A stretch of DNA of 64,000 bases, from the NCBI RefSeq assembly GCF_005508865.1, contig NZ_SCOM01000005.1, positions 124,001 to 188,000 of the forward strand, read 5' to 3'. The translations under genes and the position numbers were made by a program. Below the pieces are notes generated by a model, which worked only from the letters and a program-made list of their open reading frames with translations, searched no databases and was not told where the DNA came from. Source of the stretch: Pseudomonas sp. F(2018) (lineage in GTDB: Bacteria; Pseudomonadota; Gammaproteobacteria; Pseudomonadales; Pseudomonadaceae). Of the stretch, positions 18,157 through 26,812 are shown one piece after another. Within the stretch, counting starts at the first letter, position 1. Each line of letters begins with the position of its first letter.

Positions 18157-19209
18157 ATGGACGCCCCCGCCACACTCGCCAGCTCGGTCTCGGTCGCCTA
18201 CCTGCAGGGCCTGCTGGACTATCTCGCCCGCCAGGGTTTTGCCAGCGAAGCGCTGCTGGCCAAGGTGCAGCTGAGCCCGGCGATTCTCGCCCAGCGCGAC
18301 CAGCGCATCGCCGTCAGCACCTACCTCGAACTGCTGGGCGAAGGAGTGCGCCTGACCGGCGACGCCAACCTCGGCCTGCACCTGGGCGAGGCCATGCGTC
18401 CCGGCTACTACGGCGTGCTCGGTTACCTGATCATGAGCTGCGCGACCCTGGCCGACGCGCTGCACCGCCAGGCGCGCTATGCCGCGCTGGTGGGCAACCT
18501 GGGCCGCGTCGATCTGGACGACGAGCCGCCGCGCGAGGGCCTGGAGCCGCAGGTGGCGCATGGCTGGCAACCGCTGGTGCGCGAGCAGCAGCGCCAGCAC
18601 AGCGAGGAGACCCTGGCCGGCTGGCTGACCTTCGGCCGCTGGATCACCGGCCTGCAGATCCCGCCCACCGAGGTGCGCTTCCAGCACCCGGCGCCGGCCG
18701 ATACCTCCGAACACCAACGCATCTTCGGTTGCCCGGTACTCTTCGGCCAGGCCGACAACGCCCTGGTGTTCCCCAAGCGCCTGTTGAGCACGCCGCTGGG
18801 CCAGGCCGATGCCCAGCTGCGCCAGCTGCTCGATGCCCACGCCGATCGCCTGCTCGGCCAGCTCAACCTCGGCCACAGCGTGCTGGATCGCGCGCGCCGC
18901 GAGCTGGCCCGCCAGTTGCCGGAGGAGGGCGCCGACCTGGAGCGCCTGGCGCAGAGCCTCGACCTCAGCGCCCGCACCCTGCAACGGCGCCTGCGCGAAG
19001 CGGGTCTATCGTTCAGTGGCCTGCTCGACGAGACCCGTCACCAGCTGGTGCTGCATTACCTGCGCGACCCGGCGCTGGAGCTGGCGGAAATCGCCTTCCT
19101 GGTCGGCTTCAGCGAGGCCGGCTCGCTGGCCCGGGCCTTCCGCCGCTGGACCGGACAGAGCCCCGGCGCCTACCGGCAGAGCCTGATAGACTCGCCGCCC
19201 CAACCTTGA
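18157..19209 (+). CDS. AraC-family transcriptional regulator
   Basis: A regulator of 350 residues. The N-terminal two thirds are the arabinose-binding-like domain type with a typical YLQGLLDYLARQG opening and GYYGVLGYLIMSCATLADAL. The C-terminal end has two helix-turn-helix motifs: LERLAQSLDLSARTLQRRL and LAEIAFLVGFSEAGSLARAF, closing with RRWTGQSPGAYR. The start at 18157 is preferred for its GGAG site; an ATG at 18133 is possible. It is divergent from lptM-lysA, and cyaY follows after 10 bases. Its target is unknown. Confidence 0.85.
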   Translation: MDAPATLASSVSVAYLQGLLDYLARQGFASEALLAKVQLSPAILAQRDQRIAVSTYLELLGEGVRLTGDANLGLHLGEAMRPGYYGVLGYLIMSCATLADALHRQARYAALVGNLGRVDLDDEPPREGLEPQVAHGWQPLVREQQRQHSEETLAGWLTFGRWITGLQIPPTEVRFQHPAPADTSEHQRIFGCPVLFGQADNALVFPKRLLSTPLGQADAQLRQLLDAHADRLLGQLNLGHSVLDRARRELARQLPEEGADLERLAQSLDLSARTLQRRLREAGLSFSGLLDETRHQLVLHYLRDPALELAEIAFLVGFSEAGSLARAFRRWTGQSPGAYRQSLIDSPPQP

Positions 19210-19219
19210 GGACGCTGTT

Positions 19220-19552
19220 ATGAGTTTGAGCGAAGCCCGTTTCCACGATCTGGTCGATGCCGCCCAGCAGGCCGTGGAAGACATTTTCGACGACAGCGAT
19301 CTGGATCTCGACCTGGAAAACTCCGCCGGTGTGCTGACCGTGCGTTTCGAGAACGGCACCCAGGTGATCCTCAGTCGCCAGGAGCCCTTGCGCCAGCTGT
19401 GGGTGGCGGCGCGCTCCGGTGGTTTCCACTTCGACTACGACGAGGCCCAGGCGCTGTGGATCTGCGACACCAGCGAGGAGCCGCTGGGCGAGCTGCTGAA
19501 CCGGGTGACCCGTGAGCAGGCCGGTGAAGACATCGAATTCGACGAGCTCTGA
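19220..19552 (+). CDS. cyaY: frataxin homologue CyaY
   Basis: A 110-residue iron-binding protein that modulates Fe-S cluster assembly by IscS. The acidic first helix (LVDAAQQAVEDIFDDSDLD) supplies iron ligands, and the beta-sheet part has VLTVRFENGTQVILSRQ and the conserved QLWVAARSGGFHFDY. The usual frataxin length is kept. In this organism it follows an AraC gene and overlaps a DUF1289 gene by 41 bases. Confidence 0.93.
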   Translation: MSLSEARFHDLVDAAQQAVEDIFDDSDLDLDLENSAGVLTVRFENGTQVILSRQEPLRQLWVAARSGGFHFDYDEAQALWICDTSEEPLGELLNRVTREQAGEDIEFDEL

Positions 19553-19727
19553 GGTCGTCGACTCGCCCTGCCGGCGCCAGTGCTGCCTGGACGACCAGGA
19601 CGTATGCCTGGGCTGCGGGCGCAGCCTGGCCGAGATACTCGAGTGGGGCAAGGCCGACAACGGCCGCCGCCGGCAGATCTGCCAGGCCGCGCAACAGCGC
19701 CTGCGGCCGCCACCGAGCTGGGGCTGA
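19512..19727 (+). CDS. DUF1289 family cysteine-rich small protein
   Basis: A 71-residue protein of unknown function with four closely spaced cysteines: SPCRRQCCLDDQDVCLGCGR, then LAEILEWGKADNGRR. This is the DUF1289 pattern, which may bind a metal or an Fe-S cluster (inference). The only start in frame is GTG at 19512, which lies inside cyaY and has a poor ribosome site, so translation may depend on cyaY. The family domain starts at about residue 16. Confidence 0.78.
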   Translation: MSRPVKTSNSTSSEVVDSPCRRQCCLDDQDVCLGCGRSLAEILEWGKADNGRRRQICQAAQQRLRPPPSWG

Positions 19728-19788
19728 CCGGGCGGTCTTGCTTCTTGCCGGGCTTGTGGTAGGGTCAGCCAAAGCTGACTAACCGATC

Positions 19789-19816
19789 AAAACCCCGCCT
19801 CAGGGCGGGGTTTTGC
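19789..19816 (+). terminator. Rho-independent terminator before rnk
   Basis: AAAACCCCGCC and GGCGGGGTTTT form a strong stem with a short loop and an A-run/T-run on both sides, so it may work in both directions. It ends the cyaY-DUF1289 unit. Confidence 0.85.
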
Positions 19817-19847
19817 TTTATCTGGCCCAAGGAGGAAGACCCTCGCC

Positions 19848-20255
19848 ATGAGCAGCACCCCCGCAATCACCATCACCCGCCTCGACCTGCAACGCCTGGA
19901 GCGTCTGCTCGACAGCCTGGAGGACTTCGGCCCGACCGCCAAGGCCCTGGAAACGGAGCTGGCGCGCGCCCAGGTGGTGGGTCACGACGAGGTGCCGGCT
20001 GGGGTGGTGACGATGAACTCGCGGGTGCACTGCCGCGAGGAAGGCAGCGGCAAGGATTACCACCTGACCCTGGTGTTTCCCGAGGACGCCGGCGGTGAAG
20101 GCCGCGTCTCGATCCTCGCGCCGGTGGGCTGCGCCCTGCTCGGTCTCTCCGTCGGTCAGCAGATCGATTGGCCGGGCCCGGGTGGCAAGCCACTGCGGCT
20201 CACTCTGCTGGCCGTGGAATACCAGCCCGAGGCCGCCGGCGAGTACCAGCGCTAG
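19848..20255 (+). CDS. rnk: Rnk, regulator of nucleoside diphosphate kinase
   Basis: A protein of 135 residues in the Rnk/GreA-type group. It binds RNA polymerase through a GreA-like C-terminal domain and was found in Pseudomonas as a regulator that restores alginate production in algR2 mutants. The N-terminal coiled coil (LDLQRLERLLDSLEDF) and the C-terminal stretch VSILAPVGCALLGLSVGQQIDW are visible. It follows GGAGGAAG, and its 3' end overlaps the convergent mini-gene by 4 bases. Confidence 0.9.
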   Translation: MSSTPAITITRLDLQRLERLLDSLEDFGPTAKALETELARAQVVGHDEVPAGVVTMNSRVHCREEGSGKDYHLTLVFPEDAGGEGRVSILAPVGCALLGLSVGQQIDWPGPGGKPLRLTLLAVEYQPEAAGEYQR

Positions 20256-20482
20256 GCCAGCAGAAAGCGCGCGGACAGCCCCGCGAGCTCCCGGCAGGGC
20301 GGCGTATCGCTACGCCGCTTGAGCTGCTCGTCCAGTTCCAGATTGCGCGCCATGTTGTGGTTGCACTCGATGGTGCGCGCCACGCCACCGCCGGCCACCT
20401 TGCCGCTGCCGGCCAGCGCCGGGCCGTTGATCAGCGCCAGCAGCAGGGCGAGCAGCATGGCCTTGGGCGGGGTGAGCTGCAT
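20252..20482 (-). CDS. small secreted protein of unknown function
   Basis: A 76-residue product with a clear signal peptide (MLLALLLALINGPALAG), cleaved near residue 25. The mature part of about 50 residues has two cysteines (IECNHN and PPCREL) that could form a disulfide in the periplasm. GGAGG precedes the start. It follows the mini-gene at 20486 by only 3 bases, so the two are cotranscribed. I do not recognise a family. Confidence 0.65.
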   Translation of the reverse strand: MQLTPPKAMLLALLLALINGPALAGSGKVAGGGVARTIECNHNMARNLELDEQLKRRSDTPPCRELAGLSARFLLA

Positions 20483-20485
20483 GTC

Positions 20486-20671
20486 CTAGCCTCCCACCCG
20501 GATCGCCGCGAGCAAGGCGTGCAGCGCATCGGGCAGGCTTGTCCCGCCGCTCAGTGCCCGCTCGTCGCCCAGCCCCAGGGCCATGCTCAGCAGCACGCTG
20601 GCCGCGATGGCTAACAGGCCGAAGCCGGCGAGGGCGCCGCTTTCCGCGTGCTGGCGAAGGAGTCTGGGCAT
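20486..20671 (-). CDS. small single-pass membrane protein of unknown function
   Basis: The product has 61 residues starting MPRLLRQHAE, with one hydrophobic helix (ALAGFGLLAIAASVLLSMAL) and a short polar tail. The start is chosen because CGGGAGAAC precedes it; an ATG at 20716 would add 15 residues without a ribosome site. It is paired with the secreted mini-protein immediately downstream. No family is recognised. Confidence 0.6.
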   Translation of the reverse strand: MPRLLRQHAESGALAGFGLLAIAASVLLSMALGLGDERALSGGTSLPDALHALLAAIRVGG

Positions 20672-20856
20672 GTCGTTCTCCCGAGGGAATGCTGGAATGG
20701 CGCCAGATTCGCTCAAGGAGATTCGATTGAATAATGCTGCTTCTGCGTAGTAAGTATCAGCTGGATTGATTGTTGCTCCGAGGGTCGGGAACTCACCCCG
20801 TGCGCGCCTGTCACTGGACTAGAGTGTTTTAACCCACCGCCGGCAAGGAGGCCGCC

Positions 20857-21660
20857 ATGTCTAGCCTGCCCCTGTACTTTCCCCAAGGCTTCTCCCTGGA
20901 CCGCGCGCTGCTCTGCGCGCAACTGGTCGACCAGGCCTACGCGCAATACCGCCAGTGGCAGACCCAGGACCGCCCGCGCCGCCCCCAGGATTTCGTCTGG
21001 ACGCCACCGCAGCTGCCCGGCTGGCGCTTCTCCCAGCCGATCTGGAGCATCCTCAGCGACCTGCACTTCATCAACGAGTCCGAGCCCTTCGGTTTCGCCG
21101 CGGCCAATGACCAGGGCGAGACCTACCTGGTGCTGCGTGGCACCGACTCGGCGCAGGACTGGCTCGACGACCTGGATGTGGAGCAGGCCGCATGGCCCTG
21201 GCAGGACGGCGGCCAGGGCCATGTGCATGCCGGTTTCCTCAAGCTCTACGGCTCCCTGCGCGACCTGGCCCTGGCGGCGCTGGACAGCCTGCAGCCGACC
21301 GGCCCGCTATGGGTCTGTGGGCACAGCCTGGGCTGCGCGCTGAGCAGCATGGCGGTGCTTGACCTGCACGAGCGCTGGCCGGACCAGGCCCTGCAGCACT
21401 ACAACTTCGCCAGTCCGCGCCTGGCCGCGCCGGACTTCGCCGCCAGCTACAACGCGCTGGGTATCACCACCTTCCGGGTGGTCAACGACAGTGACCTGGT
21501 GCCGGAAATCCCGCCGGCGGTGACCGATACCCTGCTGTACCAGCACCTGGGCCTGGCGGTCACCTTCACCGCCAGTTACGCCAGCGTGGAGGCCAACCAC
21601 AGCCTGGAAGGCTCGTATCTGTATGCCCTGGAGCATCCCCAGGCGCCGATGAACGGCTGA
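20857..21660 (+). CDS. class 3 lipase family protein
   Basis: An alpha/beta hydrolase of 267 residues with the class 3 lipase layout. The nucleophile elbow is GHSLGCALSS, preceded by LVLRGTDSAQDWLDDL and VHAGFLKLY. The acid is probably in VVNDSDLVPEIPP and the histidine in NHSLEGSYLYAL. No signal peptide is seen, so it is cytoplasmic or exported by another route. AAGGAGG precedes the ATG. It converges with the Gly/Cys-rich gene, 10 bases apart. The substrate is unknown. Confidence 0.82.
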   Translation: MSSLPLYFPQGFSLDRALLCAQLVDQAYAQYRQWQTQDRPRRPQDFVWTPPQLPGWRFSQPIWSILSDLHFINESEPFGFAAANDQGETYLVLRGTDSAQDWLDDLDVEQAAWPWQDGGQGHVHAGFLKLYGSLRDLALAALDSLQPTGPLWVCGHSLGCALSSMAVLDLHERWPDQALQHYNFASPRLAAPDFAASYNALGITTFRVVNDSDLVPEIPPAVTDTLLYQHLGLAVTFTASYASVEANHSLEGSYLYALEHPQAPMNG

Positions 21661-21670
21661 GCCTGGCGGC

Positions 21671-22363
21671 TCAGTCGCCGCCCCCGCCACATCCGCCACC
21701 GCAACCGCCGCCGTCGGAGCCGGCATCGGAGCCAGCATCGCCGCTGCTGTCGTTGTTCGACCCCGAACCACCGGAGCAGCCCGAGCCGCAGCCGATATGA
21801 CTGGCGCAGTAGGCATCGCCGTTGCGGTAGCTGCCCGGGTGGGCGCCGCAGTTCAGGCTGTAGCGAAAGCCATCGGCGATGCCCAGCTCGGCGTCCAGGG
21901 CGAACAGCAACGGCAGACGCGCCGGCAGTTGCGGGTCGATGCCCTCGCGGTTGCAGGCCAGGCGCCAGGCGCGGCGGATGCCTTCGCCGGCGGCGTTGGG
22001 GTTGGGCATGACGTCGTGCGGGGTATGGTGCAGGAAGCGCCCGAGCCCCTGGCTGCAGAACTGGCGGTACTGGCGGGTATAGAGGATGAACTCGTGCCAG
22101 GCCATGTCCACCGCCTGCGACGGCATGGCCACCATGCGCTGCTCGGCCAGGCGACACAGCTGGAAGTATTCGCGCAGGCCACGCAGCACCTGGCCGGTCT
22201 GGGTTGGCGTGAGCTGCGGGTAGTGCTTGGTCAGCCTGCTGCGCAGCTGCTCGGGGAATTCGAAGCCGGCGATAAACTGTTCGCGCAGCAGGCGCTGGCG
22301 ATGCCGGCGCCAGCGGAAGATGCCGAAGGCGGTGGCGCCGATGATTGCGCTGGTGAGGAGCAT
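21671..22363 (-). CDS. GRDP-like protein with a Gly/Cys/Ser-rich tail
   Basis: A 230-residue protein. The first residues are hydrophobic (MLLTSAIIGATAFGIFRW), probably a membrane anchor. The middle carries DMAWHEFILYTRQYRQFC and GRFLHHTP, which resembles the glycine-rich-domain-protein-like family found in plants and bacteria. From about residue 172 the tail is rich in Gly, Ser, Asp and Cys, ending GGGCGGGCGGGGD. It lies 16 bases after cyaA on the same strand and may be cotranscribed. Function is unknown; the family call is by motif only. Confidence 0.7.
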   Translation of the reverse strand: MLLTSAIIGATAFGIFRWRRHRQRLLREQFIAGFEFPEQLRSRLTKHYPQLTPTQTGQVLRGLREYFQLCRLAEQRMVAMPSQAVDMAWHEFILYTRQYRQFCSQGLGRFLHHTPHDVMPNPNAAGEGIRRAWRLACNREGIDPQLPARLPLLFALDAELGIADGFRYSLNCGAHPGSYRNGDAYCASHIGCGSGCSGGSGSNNDSSGDAGSDAGSDGGGCGGGCGGGGD

Positions 22364-22379
22364 GGGGCGTCCTTGTCGG

Positions 22380-25244
22380 TCAGGCGTTCTGCAGCGCGCT
22401 GTTGAGCGCTGCTTCCAGCTCGGCCTTATAGCGCAGGTAGTGGATGGTCTGCGCCTGGCCGTCGCCGAGAATGCGCGACAGATCAAGGTCGGTGATGTAG
22501 CAGGGATAGCGCTCGGCGCCGCGGCGCTGGGCCAGGATATGCCGGGCCACGGCGCCGAACAGCTCGGCGCCGTACTCCAGCTCGGAGAACTCACGGTGGT
22601 TGCAGTACAGGGTGACATGCACCCGGCCGTGCTCGGCCGGCTCGATGATGGCCTGCACGTCGTAGAACGAATGGCTCACAGGCGCCTGCGGTGGGGCGCG
22701 GCGTTCCAGATGCCTGGCGCGCTGCGGTGGCGCGGGCAGCACCTCGTAGTACAGGATATCCAGCGCCGCCGGCGGCAGCGGGCTGTCCAGCGGCAGCAGG
22801 GCGTTGCGCCGGTACAGCACCGACTGCAGGAAGCGCTGCAGCGGGGTGAGCAGGCTCTGCTCGTCGCGGAACGGCAGGCGCTGGCGCCACAGCGCGTTGT
22901 ATTCGTCCAGCACCGAGAGCTCGGCCTGCTCGCCGTCGACCCGGTAGAACACCTGGATGCACTGGGGCCGGCCCAGCGGCAGGATCAGCGCCAGCTCCTC
23001 GCCCTCCAGGGCGTAGCGGTCCAGGTGCAGCGGGCTGTAGGACGACTGTTCCTCGCCCAGATGCTCGATCAGGCTCGGCAGGTCGGCCAGGGCGGCGTGG
23101 CTGACCTGGCCCGGCTGCAGCTCCAGCACGTGGTAGTGCTGCTGCACCTGCAGCAGGTAGCGGCTGTTGGCGCCGCCGCTGAGGCTGGCCAGGGCGTCGC
23201 GGAACAGCTCCTCGACGCGCTGGGCAATCGCCTGGGCGCGGTTGCGGCAGAAGCAGCGCACCTTGAGGCTGGGGCGGCGGCCATTGGCGGGCAGGGCGTT
23301 GAGGTAGTCGCGCAGGCAGTCGAGCAGGGCGTGCGGGCCGTCGTAGCGGCTGACCATCAGCTCGTTCCAGCTGTTCAGGCTGACCTGGTCGAGGGTCAGT
23401 ACCAGGTTCTCGCGCACGCCGGAGTAGCCCAGCGAGTCGGTGCGCCCGGTGGTCAGGTGCACATTGAGCTGGCTGTGCGACTTGAGCGGGTCGATGCCGA
23501 CGTTGACCAGCAACAGCACCTCGGCCGGCTCGGCGGCGAGCAGCAGGGAGTCCTCGTTCACCGCCGGCAGCGGCAGCGGCACGCTCTGCTGCAGACTGCT
23601 TAGCAGGCTGGACAGCTCGAACTCGCCGAGGTCGCTGCTGCCCGGGTGCAGCGACAGCCGCGTGCTGCTGTCGATCACGCCGTTGCGGTGGCACCAGGCG
23701 AGCAGCTCGATCAGCTGGCGGGCGCGCTTGAGCGGGGCGAAGTCTGGCCACTCCTGGCCGTTCAGGCTGCCGGGGTAGAGCGCCCACTGGGTCTCGCCGT
23801 CGGCCTCCGGGCTGGGACTCTGCACCAGGGTCAGGGTGTCCTCGGCCAGGTCCGGGGCGATGCCGGGGTTGATGAACTCGATCTTGCCGGCCTTGCGCTC
23901 GAAGGCGGCGTACAAACGCCGGCCGAGCACGCCGAGGTCGCGGCTGTTGAGCGGCATGGCGGCCTGCTCGCTGCGGGCGAACTGCGAGAGGAAGCGGTAG
24001 CTGTAGGTCAGCTCGTTGACCAGCGCGCGGCGTTCGGCGCTGACCTGGCGCACCTTCCACTGGCTGCGGCTGTCGAGGTTGGCCAGCTCGCGCTGGCTCC
24101 AGTGCCACTCTCCGGTGAGGCGCTCGAACAGCAGGCGCTGCCAGCTCTTGGCGCGCTGGCGCGGCGGCACGCTGAGCTTCTTGCCGACCTTGAGGTACAG
24201 GCAGCGGCGGATCAGCTCCAGGCGCTCCAGCTCGCCGCGGTCGGTGAGGTATTCCTCCAGGCGGCGGTACACCACGATGTAGGGGTCCAGCTCGTCCAGC
24301 TCCAGGCGATTGGCGTACACCGCCTGCTTGAAGCGCAGGCTCAGGCATTCCACCCGCGGGTGCTCGCTGGCGTAGACCTCGGTGAGCAGCAGCTTGAGCA
24401 CCGACTTGTAAGGCGAGTCGATACCCTTGAACAGCTGCCACATGCCGGCGCCGATGAACTCGCCCGGCGGGATGCGCGCCAGGTTGCCGAGGTCGAGCAC
24501 CTCTTCGGCGCGCACGAAGCGCTTGCTCAGCAGGGCGTGGGTGTAACCGCGGTAGTTGGCCTCTTCGTACACCGGCACCAGCCACCACAGCGGGGTGCGC
24601 CCGCCGAGCCAGATGGCGGTGCGGTAGAACTCGTCGAGCAGCAGGTAGTGCTGGGTGGTACCGCAGTCGTCCGAGGTCAGTTGCGCCTCGCGGTCGCCGA
24701 CGGTGAAGCGCGCCGGGTCGATCAGGAAGCAGTGCACCTCGGCGCCCTGGGTGGCGGCCCAGGCCTCCAGCAGATCGCACTTGCGGCGCAGCTCGGCCAG
24801 GGCGCGGGCGTCCATCTCCGGGTCGTGGCATACCCACAGGTCCATGTCGCTCTGCTCGGCCTGGGCTACCGTGCCCAGGCTGCCCATCAGGAACAGGCCG
24901 TGGATCGGTGCCGGCCGCTTGCCGGCCAGGGGACTGCTGCGGCGGGGCTTGTAGGTGAAGGAGCGGGTCAGGCGCTGGGCCTCGGCGAGGATCTCGTCGC
25001 TCGGCTCGAAGCCGGACAGCCCGGCCGGGGTGGCGGCCGAGACATAGCCCGGCAGCAGCGGATGGTTCACATGGAACAGCAGCGGCAGCAGCTTGAGCAC
25101 CAGCTGCTGGCGCGTCGACAGCGCCTGCATGGCGCGGCCCAGGCGCCCGGTGTTGATCTTCAGGAAACGCGCGCGCAGCTGCGCCAGGACCTTGCGGTCG
25201 ATGCCTTCGTTGATATCCGGACGGATTTCCTGGGTGCGCGTCAT
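22380..25244 (-). CDS. cyaA: class I adenylate cyclase CyaA
   Basis: A large cytoplasmic enzyme of 954 residues that makes cAMP. The catalytic nucleotidyltransferase motif is GSLGTVAQAEQSDMDLW near residue 117-133, and the class I N-terminal region (STRQQLVLKLLPLLFHVNHP) and long C-terminal regulatory part are present. In P. aeruginosa, CyaA and CyaB supply cAMP for Vfr, which controls virulence genes and twitching. Full length is similar to known class I enzymes, with no sign of disruption. Confidence 0.94.
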   Translation of the reverse strand: MTRTQEIRPDINEGIDRKVLAQLRARFLKINTGRLGRAMQALSTRQQLVLKLLPLLFHVNHPLLPGYVSAATPAGLSGFEPSDEILAEAQRLTRSFTYKPRRSSPLAGKRPAPIHGLFLMGSLGTVAQAEQSDMDLWVCHDPEMDARALAELRRKCDLLEAWAATQGAEVHCFLIDPARFTVGDREAQLTSDDCGTTQHYLLLDEFYRTAIWLGGRTPLWWLVPVYEEANYRGYTHALLSKRFVRAEEVLDLGNLARIPPGEFIGAGMWQLFKGIDSPYKSVLKLLLTEVYASEHPRVECLSLRFKQAVYANRLELDELDPYIVVYRRLEEYLTDRGELERLELIRRCLYLKVGKKLSVPPRQRAKSWQRLLFERLTGEWHWSQRELANLDSRSQWKVRQVSAERRALVNELTYSYRFLSQFARSEQAAMPLNSRDLGVLGRRLYAAFERKAGKIEFINPGIAPDLAEDTLTLVQSPSPEADGETQWALYPGSLNGQEWPDFAPLKRARQLIELLAWCHRNGVIDSSTRLSLHPGSSDLGEFELSSLLSSLQQSVPLPLPAVNEDSLLLAAEPAEVLLLVNVGIDPLKSHSQLNVHLTTGRTDSLGYSGVRENLVLTLDQVSLNSWNELMVSRYDGPHALLDCLRDYLNALPANGRRPSLKVRCFCRNRAQAIAQRVEELFRDALASLSGGANSRYLLQVQQHYHVLELQPGQVSHAALADLPSLIEHLGEEQSSYSPLHLDRYALEGEELALILPLGRPQCIQVFYRVDGEQAELSVLDEYNALWRQRLPFRDEQSLLTPLQRFLQSVLYRRNALLPLDSPLPPAALDILYYEVLPAPPQRARHLERRAPPQAPVSHSFYDVQAIIEPAEHGRVHVTLYCNHREFSELEYGAELFGAVARHILAQRRGAERYPCYITDLDLSRILGDGQAQTIHYLRYKAELEAALNSALQNA

Positions 25245-25354
25245 GTACTGCTCGAAAGCGATGGTGGCAGCAAGACTACCAGCGCCGAGCGGTGCCTGGC
25301 AGCCATTCCTGCCCAGTGTATCGGCGGCTGCCGGCCGCGACTGTAGGGAGAAGT

Positions 25355-25376
25355 CCGGGGGCCGCGCCGCCCCCGG
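25355..25376. terminator. GC-rich hairpin between the TIGR02647 gene and cyaA
   Basis: CCGGGGGC and GCCCCCGG form an eight-pair stem with a six-base loop, 15 bases after the TIGR02647 stop. There is no clear T-run, so it is at best a weak terminator or a leader structure upstream of cyaA. Confidence 0.4.
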
Positions 25377-25391
25377 CTCCGATGCAGGTTC

Positions 25392-25634
25392 TCAGGCCGG
25401 CTGGGGGCAGAGAATGGTCAGCAGCGCTTGGGCATGCTCGGCGGCATCCAGCCCCAGGCTGGTCAGGTAGCCGCCGTCAGCCTGGGTCACCAGGCCCTTC
25501 TCGTGCAGACGGGTGATGGCCATCTGGGCGCGGTTGGAGGCGTTGTTGTGCACCTTGAGCCCTTCCTGGTGGTTGTCCAGGTTGTACAGGGCGAGGATTT
25601 CCAGTTCGGCGATCAGTTCGGGGGTGTAGGCCAT
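25392..25634 (-). CDS. TIGR02647 family small DNA-binding-like protein
   Basis: An 80-residue protein beginning MAYTPELIAELEILALYNLD. The central part (NRAQMAITRLHEKGLVTQADGGYLTSLGLDAAEHAQ) looks like a small winged-helix fold. It belongs to a short conserved family found mostly in Pseudomonas and relatives, without known function. GGAGTCGCC precedes the ATG. It corresponds by position to PA5271, from memory. Confidence 0.72.
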   Translation of the reverse strand: MAYTPELIAELEILALYNLDNHQEGLKVHNNASNRAQMAITRLHEKGLVTQADGGYLTSLGLDAAEHAQALLTILCPQPA

Positions 25635-25715
25635 GGCGACTCCGGCTTGTTGTTGTAAGTACGCCCTGCGTGGCAGCACGGCGGGAGAATCGGTCCTGCC
25701 AGTGTAGTCCGCCGT

Positions 25716-26000
25716 TCAGTCCTGGTCCGCCTGCTCGGGAAGATCGGGCAGGGCGCGCAGGGCCTGTTCGTACCAGGCGCCGTCGAAGGGGCGGTCGTCG
25801 CGCAGCATGGCGTCGATCTCGTGGGCCAGCACCAGGGCCATCAGCTCGAGGATCTCCTCGCGCGGGTAACCCACCAGGGTCAGCTTGTTGTAGACCGCCT
25901 TGGCCGCCGGCGGGTTGCCGGTCTCCAGCTGGTTCTCGATGGCCTGGGTCAGGGTTGCTTCGGCGAAGGCTTCTTCGTCGTTATCGTCGTGCTCGCTCAT
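25716..26000 (-). CDS. conserved hypothetical acidic protein
   Basis: A cytoplasmic protein of 94 residues with an acidic start (MSEHDDNDEEAFAEATLTQA) and end (LPEQADQD). The middle (PPAAKAVYNKLTLVGYPREEILELMALVL) resembles the DUF1841-like hypothetical proteins of Pseudomonas, but I cannot name the family securely. GGAGTCGCC precedes the start at 26000, as it does for the neighbouring TIGR02647 gene. Confidence 0.68.
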   Translation of the reverse strand: MSEHDDNDEEAFAEATLTQAIENQLETGNPPAAKAVYNKLTLVGYPREEILELMALVLAHEIDAMLRDDRPFDGAWYEQALRALPDLPEQADQD

Positions 26001-26130
26001 GGCGACTCCTCGGTTGCTGATCGGCAGTGTGCCACGGCCTGCCCGTTGCTGCGCCATTCAGCCGTCTGATGAAGCTTCCTCTGGCGCCGCGGCCGGCTAT
26101 AACTGGTTTTTTCCTGCCCGGTAGCGACCC

Positions 26131-26790
26131 ATGCTCAGACTCCACGGATTTGCCGTCAGCAACTACTACAACATGGTTCATCTGGCTTTGCTGGAGAAGG
26201 GCCTGGCGTTCGATACCGCCACCGTCTACGGCTGTCAGGACGAGGCCTTCCTCGCCATGAGTCCCCGGGGCAAGGTGCCGGTGCTGCAGACCGAGCACGG
26301 CTACATCAGCGAGACCAGCGCCATCCTCGACTACCTGGAAGAGCTCGGCGAAGGCCGCCCGCTGCTGCCGGCCGAGCCCTATGCGCGGGCCCAGGTGCGG
26401 GCGCTAGTGAAGGAGATCGAGCTGTATATCGAGCTGCCGGCGCGCAGTTGCTACCCGGAGGCGTTCTTCCGCAACCCGGTGGACCCGGCGATCAAGGACA
26501 AGGCGCGCGGCGAGCTGCTGGCCGGCATCGCCACGCTCAAGCGCCACGGCCGCTTCGCGCCCTATGTGGCCGGCGAGCAGTTCAGCCTGGCCGACCTGTA
26601 CTTCCTCTATAGCATCGACCTGGCGGCGGCGGTGGGGCAGAAGGTGTTCGGCCTGGACCTGCTGGCAGACTTCCCGGCCGCCCGCGCGCTGCTGGAGCGG
26701 CTGCAGCAGAACCCGCACGTGCAGATGATCGCCGCCCAGAAGGAAGCCGGCATGCCCGGCTTCATGGCCTTCCTCAAGAGCAAGGCTTGA
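26131..26790 (+). CDS. glutathione S-transferase family protein
   Basis: A cytoplasmic protein of 219 residues. The N-terminal thioredoxin-like domain contains MLRLHGFAVSNYYNMVHLALLEKG, the cis-proline motif GKVPVLQ and the glutathione gamma-glutamyl contact SETSAILDYLEE. The C-terminal helical domain has the capping-box region FAPYVAGEQFSLADLYFLY. The likely activating residue is Ser or Tyr near position 10-12. It converges with a GNAT gene. The substrate is unknown. Confidence 0.88.
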   Translation: MLRLHGFAVSNYYNMVHLALLEKGLAFDTATVYGCQDEAFLAMSPRGKVPVLQTEHGYISETSAILDYLEELGEGRPLLPAEPYARAQVRALVKEIELYIELPARSCYPEAFFRNPVDPAIKDKARGELLAGIATLKRHGRFAPYVAGEQFSLADLYFLYSIDLAAAVGQKVFGLDLLADFPAARALLERLQQNPHVQMIAAQKEAGMPGFMAFLKSKA

Positions 26791-26812
26791 GGGCCGTGTG
26801 CCCGCTGCCGGC

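Noticed and set aside
22591..24837. 748-codon minus-strand frame within cyaA
   Set aside because: Alternative frame of cyaA; Arg/Pro/Ala-rich with no motifs.
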